Part shown: piece after piece, positions 52,277-64,000 of the stretch
How positions within the stretch are numbered: position 1 is the first letter of the stretch
Layout of the letters: every line of letters begins with the position of its first letter
Assembly (NCBI GenBank): GCA_028868825.1
Contig: JAGWTU010000006.1
Coordinates: forward strand, 86,905-150,904
DNA: 64,000 bases
Reading direction: 5' to 3'
Origin: Burkholderiales bacterium
Lineage (GTDB): Bacteria > Pseudomonadota > Gammaproteobacteria > Burkholderiales > Burkholderiaceae_C
Translations under genes and position numbers: made by a program
Notes under the pieces: model-generated
Databases searched by the model: none
The model's input: only the letters and a program-made list of their open reading frames with translations
What the model was told of the DNA's origin: nothing

Positions 52277-54498
52277 AGATGAATCTGGAGACCCGAACCA
52301 TGTTGCACTGGCGAGCCGCCTGTCGTGCCTTCATCACTGCCCTGGTCGCCCTCGGCGCCCTGGGTGCGCCGCTGGCCGCACGGGCGCAGAACGCGATCCA
52401 GAACATCACCGCGAGCCAGCAGGCCGGCACCTCCGTGGTCCGCATCGAGCTCTCGGAGGCGCTGACCGCGGTGCCGAGCGGCTTCTCGATCCAGGCACCG
52501 CCGCGCATCGCGATCGACCTGCCGGGCGTCGTCAACGCGATCGGCCGCAGCAACGTCGAGATCAACCAGGGCAATCTGCGCTCGGTCAGCGTGGCCCAGG
52601 CCGGCGACCGCTCGCGCCTCGTCCTCAACCTCAAGCAGGCCTCGGGCTACCACGCGCAGATCCAGGGCAAGGCGCTGCTCGTCGTCCTCGACGTGCCCGA
52701 CGCGGGCCCCGACATCGCCGGCGGCCAGACGGCCTCGTTCGCGCCGCCGCAGAACACGAACGCGCTGGCGCTCAAGGACATCGACTTCCGCCGCGGCGCC
52801 GACGGCGCCGGCCGCGTCGTCGTCACGCTGCCGAGCACCGAGGTCGGCGTCGACATCCGCCAGCAGGGCCAGAACCTGGTCGTCGAATTCCTGCGCTCGA
52901 CGCTGCCCGAGGCGCTGCACCGTCGCCTGGACGTGACCGATTTCGGCACGCCGGTGAAGTCGATCTCGACGACGCAGAGCGGCGACCGCGTGCGCATGGT
53001 CGTCGAGCCCAGCGGCAACTGGGAGCACAGCGCGTACCAGAGCGACAACCAGTTCGTGCTCGAGGTGCGGCCGGTCAAGGTCGATCCGAACAAGCTCAGC
53101 CAGGGCGTCGGCTACACCGGCGAGAAACTCAGCCTGAACTTCCAGAACATCGAGGTGCGGGCGCTGCTGCAGGTCATCGCCGACTTCACGAACTTCAACG
53201 TCGTCACCAGCGACACCGTCACCGGCACCGTCACGCTGCGGCTCAAGGACGTGCCCTGGGACCAGGCGCTGGACATCATCCTGCAGAGCAAGGGCCTGGG
53301 CGTGCGCAAGAGCGGCAACGTGCTGTGGATCGCGCCGAAGGACGAACTCGCGGCCAAGGAGCAGGTCGACCTCGAGGCGAAGAAGAAGGTCGCCGAACTC
53401 GAGCCGACGCGCACGCAGGCCTTCCAGCTCAACTACGGCAAGGCCGACCAGCTCGCACGCGCCCTGCTCGGCCAATCGACCGGCAGTTCCGGCAGCGGCG
53501 GCATCGGCGCCGCGACGGGCGGGGCCGGCGGCGCATCGGGCGGCAACCGCATCCTCTCGCCGCGCGGCAGCGTGATCGCCGAGCCGCGCACGAACCAGCT
53601 CTTCGTCAACGACATTCCGAGCAAGCTCGAGGAGGTCCAGGCGCTGATCGCCAAGATCGACATCCCGGTGCGCCAGGTGCTGATCGAGGCCCGCATCGTG
53701 CAGGCCGACGACACCTTCGGGCGCTCGCTCGGCGTCAAGCTCGGCGGCAGCGACCTGCGCGCCGCGCAGGGCGGCATTCCCGGCTACGGTGTCGGCGGCA
53801 ACAACTATGTCTCGATCGGCGGCAACTACAAGGCCATCGGCATGCAGACCGGCCAGACCACGGGCACGGTCGATTTCAACAACAGCCAGTTCGTCGCCCT
53901 GCCCGCGAACACCTCCTCGTCGAACTTCGGCGGTGCGACCGCGGCGACGGTGGCGCTGTCGCTGTTCGGCGCGGCGTCGAACCGCTTCCTGAACCTCGAG
54001 ATCTCGGCACTCGAGGCCGAAGGCAAGGGCAAGGTCGTCTCGAGCCCGCGTCTGGTCACGACCGACCAGGTCAAGGCGCTGATCGAGCAGGGCACCGAAC
54101 TGCCGTACCAGGCGGCGACGTCCAGCGGCGCGACCTCGGTGCAGTTCCGCAAGGCCAACCTCAAGCTCGAGGTCACGCCGCAGATCACGCCCGAGGGCAA
54201 CGTCATCCTCAGCGTCGACGTCACCAACGACAGCGTCAGCACGATCAGCACCGTGGCCGGCCCGGCGATCGACACCAAGCATGTGCAGACCGAGGTGCTC
54301 GTCGAGAACGGCGGCACCGTCGTCATCGGCGGCATCTTCACGCAGAACGAGAACGACAACGTCACCAAGGTGCCGCTGCTGGGCGACATCCCCTTCATCG
54401 GCTACCTGTTCCGCAGCACCACCCGCAGCACCTCGCGCACCGAGTTGCTGGTGTTCATCACCCCGAAGATCGTGACCGACCGGTCGACCGTGCGCTGA
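52273..54498 (+). CDS. pilQ: Type IV pilus outer-membrane secretin PilQ
   Basis: 741 residues. A signal peptide (to about residue 38, ARA), two AMIN domains (about 45-130 and 165-255) that bind peptidoglycan, an STN/N0 domain, N1, and a secretin domain ending [16 protein letters not shown] and TELLVFITPKIV. A Gly-rich linker near 415-435. Forms the pilus exit pore, distinct from GspD. Confidence 0.97.
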   Translation: MKMNLETRTMLHWRAACRAFITALVALGALGAPLAARAQNAIQNITASQQAGTSVVRIELSEALTAVPSGFSIQAPPRIAIDLPGVVNAIGRSNVEINQGNLRSVSVAQAGDRSRLVLNLKQASGYHAQIQGKALLVVLDVPDAGPDIAGGQTASFAPPQNTNALALKDIDFRRGADGAGRVVVTLPSTEVGVDIRQQGQNLVVEFLRSTLPEALHRRLDVTDFGTPVKSISTTQSGDRVRMVVEPSGNWEHSAYQSDNQFVLEVRPVKVDPNKLSQGVGYTGEKLSLNFQNIEVRALLQVIADFTNFNVVTSDTVTGTVTLRLKDVPWDQALDIILQSKGLGVRKSGNVLWIAPKDELAAKEQVDLEAKKKVAELEPTRTQAFQLNYGKADQLARALLGQSTGSSGSGGIGAATGGAGGASGGNRILSPRGSVIAEPRTNQLFVNDIPSKLEEVQALIAKIDIPVRQVLIEARIVQADDTFGRSLGVKLGGSDLRAAQGGIPGYGVGGNNYVSIGGNYKAIGMQTGQTTGTVDFNNSQFVALPANTSSSNFGGATAATVALSLFGAASNRFLNLEISALEAEGKGKVVSSPRLVTTDQVKALIEQGTELPYQAATSSGATSVQFRKANLKLEVTPQITPEGNVILSVDVTNDSVSTISTVAGPAIDTKHVQTEVLVENGGTVVIGGIFTQNENDNVTKVPLLGDIPFIGYLFRSTTRSTSRTELLVFITPKIVTDRSTVR

Positions 54499-54544
54499 AC
54501 GCGCCGCCGCACGCTCCCATCGACGATCGCCCAGGACCCAAGCT

Positions 54545-56782
54545 ATGACGATCACCAAACGCATCCTCGCCCTGCTCGGCTTGACGGGCCTGTTCCTGCT
54601 CTCGGGTTGTGGCGGCGGCGGCAGTTCGGCCGGCTCGTCGCTGTTCGGCTGCAAGAGCGGTTCGTCCGCCAACTGCCCGGGCACCGGGCCCGCCGTGGCG
54701 AGCCTCGTCATCAATTTGTCGTCGCCGACGATCGACAACTCCGGCAAGCAGACCGTGACGGCGACGGTGACCGCGCTCGACACCAACAACAGCGCGATCA
54801 GCGGCGCTGCGGTGACCCTGGCCGTCAACAACAACGGCGTCGTCACCGTGCTGGGCACCTTGGGCTCGGTCACCGATTCGACCGGCAAGCTCACGGCCAG
54901 CATCGGCATCGGTTCCGACAAGACGCTGCGCACGATCACGCTCACGGCGACTTCGGGTTCGGTCTCGAGCACGGCGCCGTTGAACGTCGTCGCCGCGTCG
55001 ACGAGCAGCGTGCCGGCGAAGGTCGCCATCCTCTCCAGCAGCCCTTCCGTGCTGACCGGCGGCAACGCGGTGACGCTGAGCGCCTTCGTCGTCGATGCCA
55101 ACAACAATGCGCTGCCTTCGGCCACGGTGGCCTTCAGCGCCGACACGGGCATCCTGAGCAACGTCCAGACGACGACGAATGCATCGGGCGTCGCCACCGC
55201 GACGTTCTCGGGCGGCGCCGACCGCAGCAACCGCACGGCCACGATCACGGTGTCGTCGGGTTCGCTGACGAACACGATCACGCTGCCGATCACGGGTACC
55301 AAGCTGACGCTGTCCGGACCGACCTCGGCCGTGCTCGGCACGACCGTCACGATGAGCGTCACCGCGACCGACTCGACCAACGCCGTGATCTCGGGCATCG
55401 CCGTCACCGGCACGAGCTCGCTCGGCAACAAGATCGTGGCGACGCCGTCGACGACGACCAACGCCAGCGGCACGATCACGTTCAACTACACGGCCACCAC
55501 CAGCGGCGCCGACGCGATCGCGTTCAACGGTGCCGGCTACACGGTCTCGCCGCCGCAACTGCTGAACATCAGCGCCATGAATTTCGGCTTCACCACGCCG
55601 GCGGCCAGCACGGCGGTGCCGGTCAATCAAGGGCAGGCGCTCGCGGTTCAACTGCTTTCCGGCGGCCTGCCGCAGGCCGGCGTCGCGGTGACTTTCGCGA
55701 CCAGCGGCGGCAGCCTGACCAGCACCACCGCGACGACGGATGCCACGGGCACGGCGCAGACCAGCGTCAGTTCGGCTTCCGCCGGACCGCTGCTGATCCA
55801 GGCCACCGTGACCGTCGGCGGCAACAGCACGACGGCGACGCTGCCGCTGACGATCGTCGGCACGGCGCCCGCGGCGATCACGCTGCAGGTCAACCCGACC
55901 TCGCTGCAGCCCAACCTCAACGGCACGACGACGAACCAGGCGCAGTTGCAGGCGAAGGTCACCGACGCCGCCGGCAACCCGGTGCCCAACGTGACCGTCA
56001 ACTTCACGCGCACGGCCGACCCCAGCGGCGGTACGCTGCAGCAGGTGTCGGCGATCACCAACGCCGTCGGCCAGGCGCAGGTGAACTACATCGCCGGACC
56101 CGTCAGCACGGCCAACGATGGCGTCGTCCTGCAAGCATCGGTCGCCAGCACGCCGACGATCAACGCCACGGCCGCCCTGACCGTCAACGGTGCGGCGCTG
56201 TATATCGCGCTCGGTACCGGCAACACGATCCGGCAGATCGATGCCCAGACGAACGCGCAGGACTGGGTCGCCTATGTCACCGATTCGAACGGCATCGCGG
56301 TGCCGTCGGTGAATCTGACGATCAAGGGCATACCGGCCTATTACCGCACCGGGCGGTTGGCGTGGAACTCAGTGGCCAATATCTGGACCTACACCGCCCC
56401 GATCTGGCAGTGCCGCAACGAAGACCAGCTAGGAACCGGCATCTTCGATCCGACCTACGACGACAGCGGCGACGGGATCTTCGAGCCCGGAAACGTGATC
56501 GCCGTGGCACCGGCGACGGTCCCCACCTCGACGGCCGGTCTTGCGACGGTCACGCTGACCTATGCGAAGTCCTACGCCTTGTGGGTAGGCATGAAGCTCA
56601 CGGCCTCCGCCACCGTTGCGGGAACGGAATCGAGCAACTCGACGCAATTCACGGTTTCCGGTCTGGCTTCGGATTACACGAATCAGCAGGTCTCGCCGCC
56701 GGGGGTGGAAAGTCCCTATGGTCTCGTGCCATCGCTCAAGGCCCAGGCCACGCCGGGAGCCTGCTTCCTGTACATGCAGTAA
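54545..56782 (+). CDS. Surface lipoprotein with tandem bacterial Ig-like (Big_1) domains
   Basis: 745 residues. Lipobox LSGC (Cys22) and a Gly/Ser-rich start, then about five Ig-like repeats of 90-100 residues (near 50, 150, 248, 340 and 440) built of Thr/Ala/Val strands with the pattern T-ASG-ATATF. The C-terminal 190 residues form a different region with a DxDxG-like acidic loop (DDSGDGIFEPGN), two Cys and the end CFLYMQ. The family recalls invasin/intimin-type Ig proteins. It sits between pilQ and aroK, which are usually adjacent. Possible pilus-linked adhesin; inference only. Confidence 0.82.
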   Translation: MTITKRILALLGLTGLFLLSGCGGGGSSAGSSLFGCKSGSSANCPGTGPAVASLVINLSSPTIDNSGKQTVTATVTALDTNNSAISGAAVTLAVNNNGVVTVLGTLGSVTDSTGKLTASIGIGSDKTLRTITLTATSGSVSSTAPLNVVAASTSSVPAKVAILSSSPSVLTGGNAVTLSAFVVDANNNALPSATVAFSADTGILSNVQTTTNASGVATATFSGGADRSNRTATITVSSGSLTNTITLPITGTKLTLSGPTSAVLGTTVTMSVTATDSTNAVISGIAVTGTSSLGNKIVATPSTTTNASGTITFNYTATTSGADAIAFNGAGYTVSPPQLLNISAMNFGFTTPAASTAVPVNQGQALAVQLLSGGLPQAGVAVTFATSGGSLTSTTATTDATGTAQTSVSSASAGPLLIQATVTVGGNSTTATLPLTIVGTAPAAITLQVNPTSLQPNLNGTTTNQAQLQAKVTDAAGNPVPNVTVNFTRTADPSGGTLQQVSAITNAVGQAQVNYIAGPVSTANDGVVLQASVASTPTINATAALTVNGAALYIALGTGNTIRQIDAQTNAQDWVAYVTDSNGIAVPSVNLTIKGIPAYYRTGRLAWNSVANIWTYTAPIWQCRNEDQLGTGIFDPTYDDSGDGIFEPGNVIAVAPATVPTSTAGLATVTLTYAKSYALWVGMKLTASATVAGTESSNSTQFTVSGLASDYTNQQVSPPGVESPYGLVPSLKAQATPGACFLYMQ

Positions 56783-56792
56783 GCCGTTTGCC

Positions 56793-57356
56793 GTGAGGAT
56801 CGCGCTCGTCGGCATGCCCGGCAGCGGCAAGTCGACCGTCGGGCGCCACCTCGCACGCCAGCTCGGGCTGCGCTTCGTCGACAGCGACACCGAGATTGAG
56901 CATCGCATCGGCATGCCGATCCGCGACTTCTTCGCGGCGCAGGGCGAGGACGCTTTCCGCGACCTCGAACAGGACGTCATCGAGGAACTCGTCGGCGGCC
57001 CGCCGATGGTGCTGGCCACCGGCGGCGGCGCGGTGCTGCGGCCGTCGAACCGCGACGCGCTGCATTCGCGCTCGCACGTCTTCTACCTGCGCAACACGCC
57101 CGAGGAGCTGCACCGCCGGTTGCGCCACGACACGCACCGGCCCCTGCTCCAGGTCGAGGACCCGCTGCACCGCCTGCGCGAACTGTTCCGCGACCGCGAC
57201 CCGCTGTACCGCCGCACGGCGCATTTCGTCGTCGAGGCCGCGCGGCCCTCGGTGCCGGCGCTGATCGGCATGGTGCTGATGCAGCTCGAGCTGGCCGGCA
57301 TCGTCGACCCGAACCAGGTCATGCCGCATGCGCCGTCGCAAGACGGGCCGCATTGA
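56793..57356 (+). CDS. aroK: Shikimate kinase (GTG start)
   Basis: 187 residues. P-loop GMPGSGKST (7-15), shikimate-binding DSDTEIE near 32-38, FRDLEQD, and TGGGAVLR near 78-85. It phosphorylates shikimate. The frame is open upstream through the lipoprotein gene, and GTG 56793 gives the family N-terminus ([10 protein letters not shown]); no strong ribosome site is seen. It starts 10 bp after the Ig-like gene. Confidence 0.93.
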   Translation: MRIALVGMPGSGKSTVGRHLARQLGLRFVDSDTEIEHRIGMPIRDFFAAQGEDAFRDLEQDVIEELVGGPPMVLATGGGAVLRPSNRDALHSRSHVFYLRNTPEELHRRLRHDTHRPLLQVEDPLHRLRELFRDRDPLYRRTAHFVVEAARPSVPALIGMVLMQLELAGIVDPNQVMPHAPSQDGPH

Positions 57357-57418
57357 GAGGACGCCGGCCGCAAACGTCCGGGCAGTCGCGTGCAGCCCCG
57401 GGCCGTAAACTGGCAGCC

Positions 57419-58528
57419 ATGGAAGTCCAGTCCACCACCCGCACCGTGCACGTCGCCACGCCGCAGCAGCGCTACGACATCCTCATCGGCGCCGGCCTGC
57501 TCGGCGCCGCGGCACCCTGGCAGGGCCTGCCGGCCGCCGACCACGGCGTCATCGTCAGCAATGCGACCGTCGACGGCCTGTACGGCGCCGCACTGGCGGC
57601 CGCGCTCGCGCCGCACCACCGCCGCGTCACGCGGCTGCAACTGCCCGAGGGCGAGCAGTACAAGGACTGGGCGACGCTGAACCTCATCTTCGACCACCTG
57701 CTGGCCGAAGGCTGCGACCGCCGCACCGTGCTCTACGCATTGGGCGGCGGCGTCGTCGGCGACATGAGCGGTTTCGCCGCCGCCTGCTACATGCGCGGCG
57801 TGCCCTTCGTGCAGGTGCCCACGACGCTGCTGGCGCAGGTCGACTCCTCGGTCGGCGGCAAGACCGCCGTCAACCACCCGCGCGGCAAGAACATGATCGG
57901 CGCGTTCTACCAGCCCGCGCGCGTCGTCTGCGACCTCGCCACGCTGGCCACCCTGCCCGCGCGCGAGCTCTCCGCCGGACTCGCCGAGGTCATCAAGTAC
58001 GGCCCGATCGCCGACATGGCGTTGATGGACTGGATCGAATCGCATCTCGACGCGCTGCGCGCCGGCGATGTCGATGCGCTGGCGCATGCGGTGCAGCGCT
58101 CCTGCGAGATCAAGGCCGCCGTCGTCGGCGCCGACGAGCGCGAGGCCGGGCTGCGCGCGATCCTCAATTTCGGCCACACCTTCGGCCACGCGATCGAATC
58201 GGGTCTCGGCTACGGGCAATGGCTGCACGGCGAGGCCGTCGGATGCGGCATGGCGATGGCGGTCGAGCTGTCGGCCGCGCTCGGCCTCGTCGACGCCGCT
58301 TTCGCCGCGCGGCTGGTGCGGCTGATCGAGCGCGCCGGTCTGCCGGTGCGCGCGCCGGCGATGGCCGGCAGCCGCTGGCTCGAACTGATGCGGCTCGACA
58401 AGAAGGCGCAGGCCGGCGAGATCCGCTTCGTCGTCATCGAGTCGCCGGGCCGCGCCGGCGTGCGCGCGGCGCCCGATGCCCTCGTGCTCGAGGTCATCGC
58501 CGGCCGCAGCGAGCCGCGGCGGCCGTGA
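57419..58528 (+). CDS. aroB: 3-dehydroquinate synthase
   Basis: 369 residues. Second step of the shikimate pathway, NAD- and metal-dependent. The NAD loop is [15 protein letters not shown], with [19 protein letters not shown] and GHTFGHAIE (metal His) later. aroK-aroB pairing is conserved. The stop overlaps the next start (GTGA). Confidence 0.97.
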   Translation: MEVQSTTRTVHVATPQQRYDILIGAGLLGAAAPWQGLPAADHGVIVSNATVDGLYGAALAAALAPHHRRVTRLQLPEGEQYKDWATLNLIFDHLLAEGCDRRTVLYALGGGVVGDMSGFAAACYMRGVPFVQVPTTLLAQVDSSVGGKTAVNHPRGKNMIGAFYQPARVVCDLATLATLPARELSAGLAEVIKYGPIADMALMDWIESHLDALRAGDVDALAHAVQRSCEIKAAVVGADEREAGLRAILNFGHTFGHAIESGLGYGQWLHGEAVGCGMAMAVELSAALGLVDAAFAARLVRLIERAGLPVRAPAMAGSRWLELMRLDKKAQAGEIRFVVIESPGRAGVRAAPDALVLEVIAGRSEPRRP

Positions 58529-59697
58529 ACCCCGACGCGCTGGCCGCGGCCGCCTGCGATCCGCGGCGCACGCGCGGCCGCCGCCGCGCCGAGGCGCCGG
58601 CGCCGCCGCGCAACGAGCACCAGCGCGACCGCGACCGCATCGTCCACAGCACGGCGTTCCGCCGCCTCGTCTACAAGACCCAGGTCTTCATCAACCACGA
58701 GGGCGACCTCTTCCGCACCCGGCTCACGCACTCGCTCGAGGTCGCGCAGCTCGGGCGCTCGGTGGCGCGCGCGCTCTCGCTCAACGAGGACTTGGTCGAG
58801 GGCATCGCGCTCGCCCACGACCTCGGCCACACCCCCTTCGGCCATGCCGGCCAGGATGCGCTGCACGCCTGCATGGCCGAGCACGGCGGCTTCGAGCACA
58901 ACCTGCAGAGCCTGCGCGTCGTCGACGCGCTGGAGAGGCGCTACCCCGATTTCGACGGCCTGAACCTGACCTTCGAGACGCGCGAGGGCATCCTCAAGCA
59001 TTGCTCGGCGCGCAACGCGCGCCGCCTCGCGGCCACCGAACCCGCGGGACCGGCGGCGCGTTTCCTGGCCGAGGGCGGCCCCGCGCAGCCGAGCCTCGAG
59101 GCCCAACTCGTCAACGTCGCCGACGCCATCGCCTACAACGCCCACGACATCGACGACGGGCTGCGCGCCGGGCTCATCGAGATGGACCAGATCGGCGAGG
59201 TCGCGCTGTTCGCGCGCTGGCGCGACGCTGCGCTGGCCGATCATCCGCAGCTCGCGTCGATGCCGGGGAGGCGGCTGATGTTCGAGACGCTGCGGCGCAT
59301 GATCTCGGGCCAGATCGCCGACCTCGTCGAGACCACGCGCACCGCGCTGGCGCAGGCCGCGCCGGCGGACGTCGAAGCGGTGCGCCGGCTGCCGCCGCTG
59401 GTGCGCTTCAGCGACGCGCTGCACGCGCAGCAGGTCGAGCTCAAGCGCTTCCTCTTCAGCCGCCTGTACCGCCATCCGCAGGTCACGCGCTCGACCGACC
59501 TCGCGCGCCGCGTCGTCGCCGAGCTCTACGCCGCCTACCTCGAGCGCCCGGCCGAGATGCCGGCCGACTATGCCGATACCACCGACCTGCCGCGCGCCGT
59601 CGCCGACTACATCGCCGGCATGACCGACCGCTACGCGCTGCGAGAGCACCATCGGCTGAGCGGCCGACGCCTGTTCGACGAAGTCGGCGATGGCTAG
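58525..59697 (+). CDS. dGTP triphosphohydrolase-like protein (GTG start)
   Basis: 390 residues. HD domain with His69 ([10 protein letters not shown]), His98-Asp99 ([10 protein letters not shown]) and a later Asp in [10 protein letters not shown]. dGTPase family type 2, which cuts dNTPs to nucleoside and triphosphate. GTG start inside the aroB stop. The next gene starts 8 bp before the stop. Confidence 0.92.
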   Translation: MNPDALAAAACDPRRTRGRRRAEAPAPPRNEHQRDRDRIVHSTAFRRLVYKTQVFINHEGDLFRTRLTHSLEVAQLGRSVARALSLNEDLVEGIALAHDLGHTPFGHAGQDALHACMAEHGGFEHNLQSLRVVDALERRYPDFDGLNLTFETREGILKHCSARNARRLAATEPAGPAARFLAEGGPAQPSLEAQLVNVADAIAYNAHDIDDGLRAGLIEMDQIGEVALFARWRDAALADHPQLASMPGRRLMFETLRRMISGQIADLVETTRTALAQAAPADVEAVRRLPPLVRFSDALHAQQVELKRFLFSRLYRHPQVTRSTDLARRVVAELYAAYLERPAEMPADYADTTDLPRAVADYIAGMTDRYALREHHRLSGRRLFDEVGDG

Positions 59698-60403
59698 GCT
59701 GGCCCGGCTGGCCGTCGCCGGCCAGGCCCATTACCTGATCCAGCGCGGGCTGCCGGGAACGACCGTGTTCGCCGACGAGGTCGACCGCCAGGCCTACCTC
59801 GCGGCGCTGCGCGAGGCCGCGGCGGCGGAAGCGGTGCGCATCCACGCCTGGGCGCTGCTCGCCGGCGAAACCCAGCTGCTGGCGACGCCTGCGCAGCCCG
59901 GCGCGCTCGGCCGCATGGTGCAGGCGCTGGGGCGGCGCTATGTCGCCGCCCACAACCGCCGCCATGGCCGCCGCGGCACGCTGTGGGACGGGCGCTTCCG
60001 CTGCGCCCTCGTCGAGCCCGGGGCGACGCGGCTGGACATCCTGCGAATGATCGACGGCGCGGCGCCGGTCGCCGCCGATGCGAGCGCCGGCGCCGACCCC
60101 GCGGCGTCGACGACGAGTGCGGCATCGCGTCTGGGCGCTGCCGGCGCCGGCTGGCTCGTCGATCCGCCCGAGTATTGGCAACTCGGCAATACGCCCTTCG
60201 AGCGCGAGGCCGCCTACCGCGCGCTGCTCGATGCCGGGCTGAATCCAGAGCGCGCCGCCGCCTTGCGCGCGGCTGCCCTCGGCGGCTGGGTCGCCGGCCG
60301 CGCCGAGTTCGCCGCCGCCGCCGGCATCGACCCCGGGCGCCCGGCCCAGGCCCGCCCGCGCGGCCGGCCAAGACGCGGTGTGGGCGAGCGCAGCGGTTGC
60401 TGA
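59690..60403 (+). CDS. RAYT-like transposase-family protein, catalytic motifs lost
   Basis: 237 residues. The frame of REP-associated tyrosine transposases (Y1_Tnp) is clear: [50 protein letters not shown], and YWQLGNTPFEREAAYRALL with a GRPRRG tail. The HUH metal motif, expected as NHVHLL, reads GETQLL (59-64), and the catalytic Tyr in RYIELNPV is replaced (RMIDGAAPV, Met120). No frameshift or stop, and codon use matches core genes, so it looks kept for another role, perhaps DNA binding. Translationally coupled to dgt. Confidence 0.85.
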   Translation: MARLARLAVAGQAHYLIQRGLPGTTVFADEVDRQAYLAALREAAAAEAVRIHAWALLAGETQLLATPAQPGALGRMVQALGRRYVAAHNRRHGRRGTLWDGRFRCALVEPGATRLDILRMIDGAAPVAADASAGADPAASTTSAASRLGAAGAGWLVDPPEYWQLGNTPFEREAAYRALLDAGLNPERAAALRAAALGGWVAGRAEFAAAAGIDPGRPAQARPRGRPRRGVGERSGC

Positions 60404-60631
60404 ATCGGCTGCCGCGTCCCATCGGGCGAGGCGTGTTCGGCAATCCGGGTTGGCACGATGCCTGCGTCGCAACGCGCGTTACCGATTGAATGCAATGTGT
60501 CCCTATTTTTTTCGACGGTTCGCATTTAAATTTTCAAAATAGAGTCTGACCCTATTTAACTTTGCTTGCGATGATTGCTGCACTGCGGTAGCCTCGCGGT
60601 CTTTACCGTCTTGCCGATCCAGGAGTCCGTC
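60404..60631. repeat. AT-rich spacer with RAYT-associated repeats before gltB
   Basis: 228 bp, far AT-richer than its surroundings. TGTGTCCCTATTTTTT (60496-60511) and GAGTCTGACCCTATTTA (60542-60558) share a CCCTATTT core with different lead-in bases. The second forms the inverted repeat AAATAG (60537-60542) / CTATTT (60552-60557). Similar 'AATAGGGTCAGAC' sequences are, in my memory, commonly beside RAYT genes. AGGAG lies 6 bases before gltB. Confidence 0.6.

Positions 60632-64000
<3,369 letters not shown>

Noticed and set aside
52156..55485. 1109-codon minus-strand open frame
   Set aside because: Antisense to pilQ and the Ig-like lipoprotein; Thr/Val-rich part mirrors the repeat codons of the lipoprotein.
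55021..56190. Repeats in the Ig-like gene as DNA-level repeats
   Set aside because: The similarity is at the protein level; no long identical DNA repeats are seen, so a recombination hot spot is not supported.

Overview
The window is a 64 kb piece of a GC-rich Gram-negative chromosome. Gene content and order point to a betaproteobacterium of the order Burkholderiales, probably near the Rubrivivax/Leptothrix/Methylibium group. The evidence is the blocks dusB-fis-purH-ruvC, hisIE-DUF4870-hit-tatABC, cyaY opposite lptM-lysA, mrcA opposite pilMNOPQ-aroK-aroB-dgt, a GspN-type secretion cluster, Coq7 and a Gram-negative porin. No rRNA, tRNA, CRISPR array, prophage or intact insertion sequence was found. 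Almost all of it is core chromosome.

Layout. 1-10.6 kb: a truncated putative aminopeptidase lipoprotein, a molybdopterin oxidoreductase, an M20 amidohydrolase with a DUF2817 peptidase, a PlpD-like patatin/beta-barrel protein, a Lon-like AAA ATPase, a small membrane peptide, a diguanylate cyclase and a dienelactone hydrolase. 10.6-19.2 kb: ruvC-purH-fis-dusB, an M32 carboxypeptidase, a phasin and a two-domain fatty acyl-CoA reductase, then a CusF-like protein. 19.3-26.2 kb: argB, HAD phosphatase, slmA, DUF815 ATPase, Nudix hydrolase, hisI, hisE, a membrane protein, a HIT hydrolase and tatABC. 26.2-39.1 kb: a DUF885 peptidase and a complete type II secretion cluster (gspG-H-I-J-K-L-M-N-D-E-F on the minus strand, gspC divergent). 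39.1-48.9 kb: a divergent CobT homologue, ilvA, OsmC, coq7, porin, lysA-lptM/cyaY and mrcA. 49.3-64 kb: pilMNOPQ, an Ig-like-repeat lipoprotein, aroK, aroB, dGTPase, a catalytically dead transposase-like protein and the first 1123 codons of gltB.

How the parts work together. Envelope export dominates. Tat exports folded proteins to the periplasm, the type II system can carry them across the outer membrane, pilMNOPQ anchors type IV pili, and mrcA builds the wall they cross. The two secretins (GspD, PilQ) belong to separate machines. Neither locus holds a prepilin peptidase, so processing must rely on a gene elsewhere. A phasin beside an alcohol-forming acyl-CoA reductase suggests storage lipid metabolism (PHA, perhaps fatty alcohol or wax ester). 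Gene packing is tight: ATGA, GTGA or TTGA overlaps are frequent, and five genes appear to use GTG or TTG starts.

Most interesting items: a minus-strand small RNA candidate upstream of ilvA with a C-rich anti-Shine-Dalgarno segment and a terminator whose wobble pairs fix its strand; a RAYT-family protein that has lost both catalytic motifs; a CobT-family protein with both catalytic acidic positions changed; and the acyl-CoA reductase fusion. No clearly new multi-gene system was seen.
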